From: Guyanagaster necrorhizus
Lineage: Eukaryota > Basidiomycota > Agaricomycetes > Agaricales > Physalacriaceae
Assembly: GCF_019112545.1 (NCBI RefSeq)
Contig: NW_025064890.1
Span: forward strand, 302,283 to 366,282
Direction of reading: 5' to 3'
Length of the DNA stretch: 64,000 nucleotides
Each line of letters begins with the position of its first letter. The first letter of the stretch is position 1. Below, piece after piece: positions 60,817 to 64,000 of the stretch. The position numbers were made by a program, and so were the translations under genes. Below the pieces are notes generated by a model. The model worked only from the letters and a program-made list of their open reading frames with translations. It was not told the DNA's origin and ran no database searches.

Positions 60817-62490
60817 TTAGTGCCAGTGGCTGACGGGTTTACGTTTGGGCCTGAGCGGAGTCCGAGAATTCACAGTGCTAGTTGACGGGGACCGAATCAA
60901 GTCAGCCTCCACGGACTCCTAAGAAGAGGTGAACTGCAGAAAAAGCGGCTCACCGCGGATCGGCCCAGCACGGACTGTAGCAGTTCCAGAGTTACGGACT
61001 TGGCCAAATGCAGGTGCCGACGGAATAGGAGCCTTCAAGCTGGAGGCGGGAACGGGTCTCGGGGAGAGTGACAGAGTTGCGCTGACGCTGCCGTACATTG
61101 CGTCAACGTAAAGGGAGTTATTCCGTTCCATGCGGATATAGAAAAGTCAATGGTCTTTCGAGGCTTGAACTCGGGAAGAGACTTTGTGTCCGGGAAGAGG
61201 CGGCGTGTTGCGACAAGGAGCAGGACTTTACGAAGCCTGAGTTACACATAAGGAGTTGGCGGCGTTCAAGTTGAGCTTGGGAAGACTTACCTGTCAAGTT
61301 GAATATCACCGCCGTTGAGAGGACCGCCCATTCGGGGACGTGGGCCCCGGCAAACTCGGAAAGGCGGGCGAGGCCTATAGGGACGATGAGCATGCTATAA
61401 GCAATCTAGAGCAAGAAAAATTAGCATTAATGTTCGGGACCTTGAAAGAGGCACACAGTTTACCGGGTGCCAGACCATTTGGTGCACAACGCGCAACATA
61501 GAAGAGTCAATAAAGTCTCGGAGAATGCTGAGTTTCCAGCTCTGCCCTCTGGGGACGAAACGAAGGCGGGGCCTCCCTGAAACAAATATGAGGTTGCCAC
61601 GGACCCTGAATAGTATCGCTGTGTACAGAATAAAGGAGGTTCCCGCTGAGATGTATTCCTTATTTGCTCTAGTAAGATCGTACGCTTGACGGAATGCACT
61701 CAGGAACTCACAAAGAAATATTCAAGGAATCTTTGTTCCCGGGGATAGGCGCTGGTTATCCAGCACCTCAAACTCTGTGAGCAATGAACGGATAAATACT
61801 AAACAAATGACATACCAGCTGCCAGAAATGCCGAAATATGGGTACTGAGTCGGATGCGACGCTCGTATTGTGGTGGGGCCGATGATTACAATGCAAATGA
61901 CGAGTCCCCACCCGAGTATCAGCACAGCAACAAACGCAGCACGATTAGATGTCTGCCGTAGGAAGAGGATGTTGAACAAATGAATTGAAATACTAAGAGA
62001 CCAAACGGCGTGGCCAACATTTCCGGCTTGTTTGATGACGCCTGCAGGGCAGAGTAAGTAAGATGGTGACGAGAAGTGGCGGCGGGTTTACCTTGGGCAG
62101 CACAAAAGTCCGTCTGATAGACATTGTTGAATGATAACCATCTGGCGTTCATGACGGTACCGGATGATTGAAAGACATTGGAGATGAGAAGGGATACAAA
62201 GTAGCCGAGGATGTGGGTCCCTTTGTATCCTTTGGATCTGGGCATAACAATCTGAGCCATTATAAGACTCTGTGTGCAATAGAACGATGGTATAGCGCAC
62301 TATGAGTGCGAACACGGCCGCGAGCAAGGAAATTGCTCCTGATACGGATATCCACTACATCCCGTACAATAAATCTCAAAGTCAAATCATTTAAATAAAA
62401 CAGGTACTCACTAGAACGCCGTTGAATTCATATATGTCGTACGTGTGCACAGATTCGAGACGAGTTGGGTTGATCTCAATAGCAGGCATA
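60817..62490 (-). pseudogene. GPCR-like seven-helix membrane protein, apparently frameshifted
   Basis: The order of blocks matches a mushroom family of seven-helix receptors related to cAMP/glucose receptors: MPAIEINPTRLESVHTYDIY, then FNGVLWISVSGAISLLAAVF, GTHILGYFVSLLISNVFQSS with MNARWLSFN, FCAAQGVIKQAGNVGHAVWS, ILGWGLVICIVIIGPTTIRA, GISGSWCWITSAYPREQRFL, SAGTSFILYTAILFRVRGNL, HPIAYSMLIVPIGLARLSEF with PEWAVLSTAVIFNLT, then VATRRLFPDTKSLPEF. Introns join most blocks cleanly (for example the acceptor giving SGSWCWIT). Two joins fail: one extra base near 62,290 between LLHTES and MAQIVMPRSKGYK, and about two extra bases near 61,155 before MERNNSLYVDAMYG. The C-terminal end is uncertain (stop at 60,919 or, after an intron, 60,817). 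It is either a young pseudogene or affected by sequence errors. Confidence 0.65.
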
Positions 62491-62499
62491 TGATATTGT

Positions 62500-63700
62500 T
62501 CACCACACCAGGTGGGACGTCGATCCTAATTGAGGGGAGCGGAATGGTTGCACAAGAAATTCCAAAGCAGAAGAGTTGGATTGTATAGGATGCTTTATCT
62601 GTTTAGCCTGCGTATCTTTGTTATGGTAATTGAGGGTAGCAGGGGCAAATCACGAGTGTTCACGACGAGTACTGCCCGAGCTATATTCAATGCCTTGCTG
62701 TCAGTCTTCGTATATACGCTAAATGTACCGCGAGCCAGTCCATAATATAGTTTGCACTGGTGAAAAGCCTAGAGTGTAGGTTCAAATTTCGAGTCGGGAA
62801 TCCGAAACGGAGTTGATGAAAATGGCGGTGTTGACGTATGTTTGATTTAGACAACTTTAGCTAGTCACCCAGTCTGGCAGGGTCCGTTGCGACGCTACTT
62901 AGTACCTTGACCTGAGTGCGGTGGGGGTTATTTTTTATGGGTAAGTGGCATTCATACCAGTACCCTTCCACCCAACATGATGCCAACTCACACATCCCTA
63001 TGGAGAGATTGAACAATCCCCATGATACCCCAGACTTTTCGACTCATTCTGGTATATTTCTCTATGAAGGAACCGCTTGAGCCGGGGGTCAAGAACGGAG
63101 ATCTGATTGTCATTTTGTGACCTGGCGCCGAATCATCCTTTACTCATTGTTTTTTTTTTTTTGGTAGACCCGAAAATGCATCTTTTTTCTTCACAAGGAC
63201 TGTGGGCCTCAAGAATCTTCCAAACATTAGTGTCAAGCTTCGAGTTCAAGCTCGTCAAAGATACCTTTCGACCACTACCTTCTTAGCCAGGAATTGTCCA
63301 CAAAGTCTTCTGAACCGTGACCTGTCGAATTTTGCTTGACGTCAAAACGCCGTGCGGGCCGGTATTTATCTGAGGTTATCTTTGAAATTCAAAGGCTATC
63401 GCGATATTCTTTCACCAACGGAGTCCCAAGAGTCTCCCTTCAATTCGTTTCATAGGAGGGGCATGCCAAGAAACCCCATACGAATGCCCCGAAGGTGCCC
63501 TCTTCATCTTATCTTCAATGGACATATTGACTTCACGGTTACCACAGAAGTGCGATAATCATGTCACCGCTAATACGGGCGTCCTGACAAGCACTCAGCA
63601 GGTCAGTCTCTGACATTGCTATTCTCAAATGCTTCTCTGACCTCTGGAAGATGTGGGCTGACTTTGACGACATGCCTTTCCCGCCAAGTAAAACCCTTTC
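62500..63700. other. Intergenic region
   Basis: No gene supported. It contains the promoter of the GPCR-like gene and a long poly-T run near 63,150-63,165. Short open frames (62,530-62,745 and 63,352-63,558 plus) have no recognisable content. Confidence 0.45.
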
Positions 63701-63734
63701 ACGCCTTTTTCTTTGAGCCAAGACTGATCTCGTG

Positions 63735-64000
63735 GAACAGCACCGGTAACCGAAGAATATGCAGAAAACGGAAAGAGGAAGTCGAGTGATACGATTGATC
63801 TATCCTCGTCCGGAACGCTAGTGGATGGTCAAAGACCAGCGAAGATGCTGCGAATTGATAAAAGTGCACAGGATGATCAGTTGTGGATCGTGGTCAGTAT
63901 TTTTTCTTTCTTATACTGTTTCATCTAACATTCTTCTCGCCCAGGCGCATCACCCCTCCCTTGTCAACGGGTTCAACGGGTTCAAAATAGCTGTTGGCGT
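63735..64000 (+). CDS. Possible partial gene running off the right edge (two exons)
   Basis: An open frame reads TEEYAENGKRKSSDTIDLSS to SAQDDQLWIV and stops at a clean donor (gtcagt at 63893). A normal intron of 52 nt follows (63893-63944, ending cgcccag), and the frame goes on AHHPSLVNGFNGFKIAVG to the window end. Phase 0 splice, good signals. The upstream start is unclear: sequence with DLWKMWADFDDMPFP at about 63,640-63,685 could be an earlier exon. Not recognised. Hydrophilic, no signal peptide seen. Confidence 0.35.

Noticed and set aside
62295..62330. A 31-nt intron that would repair the first frame break in the GPCR-like gene
   Set aside because: It is shorter than any other intron in the window and would remove part of a helix, so a one-base indel is the simpler reading.
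62745..62805. tRNA-like gttcaaatttcgagtc
   Set aside because: No acceptor stem, D-arm or anticodon arm could be built around it.

Overview
The window looks like a transposon-rich basidiomycete (Agaricomycete-type) fungal nuclear genome. The signs are short GT-AG introns of about 45-60 nt in nearly every gene, a single fused ATP-citrate lyase polypeptide (ascomycetes use two subunits), an F-box gene, a GPCR-like gene of a type I associate with mushrooms, and chromodomain Ty3/gypsy plus Ty1/copia elements. No species is assigned.

Left block (1 to about 14,200): decayed, CpG-poor mobile DNA. Gypsy element A1 (1-5328, cut by the window edge) sits in the integrase of a related element A2 (5329-6867). 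A2 interrupts the RT of a minus-strand gypsy of another family, B-prime (6868-10306), and B-prime abuts a plus-strand B-family remnant (10307-13190). Next to the host boundary is a relic of a tyrosine recombinase (about 13,320-14,150).

Host block 1 (14,200-20,237) holds ATP-citrate lyase (14419-18211, minus, seven exons), a doubtful small ORF, intergenic DNA and one half of a broken host gene.

Central block (20,238-39,760) is a Russian-doll insertion whose three main levels can be proved from target-site duplications. A copia element (TSD gcatc) landed in the host gene. A gypsy element A3 (22922-36666, TSD tcatg) landed in the copia integrase. A minus-strand gypsy B (23887-29458, TSD ctcac) landed in A3. 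A roughly 0.7-kb terminal-repeat element with a gag-type zinc knuckle also sits in the copia gag. B lacks RT/RNase H and carries an antisense cysteine-cluster/coiled-coil reading frame.

Host block 2 (39,766-64,000) holds the other half of the broken host gene, then a compact run of minus-strand genes: glycerol dehydrogenase (40581-41970), a GPI-anchored secreted protein (42748-44267), succinate dehydrogenase iron-sulfur subunit (44426-45399), a large multi-span membrane protein (45576-48228), proteasome subunit Rpn7 (49617-51064) and tRNA m5C methyltransferase Trm4 (51172-54061). After a gene-poor 4.9 kb come an F-box protein (58993-60313, plus) and a GPCR-like gene with apparent frameshifts (60817-62490, minus). 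A possible exon pair runs off the right edge.

The host genes are ordinary housekeeping functions (acetyl-CoA supply, TCA cycle/respiration, glycerol oxidation, protein turnover, tRNA modification) and show no sign of forming a pathway cluster. Exon structures were built by hand from splice signals and reading-frame continuity. For the six main genes and the F-box gene every intron phase closes, giving proteins of 1161, 377, 377, 269, 672, 394, 766 and 407 residues (ACLY, glycerol dehydrogenase, GPI protein, SDHB, membrane protein, Rpn7, Trm4, F-box).
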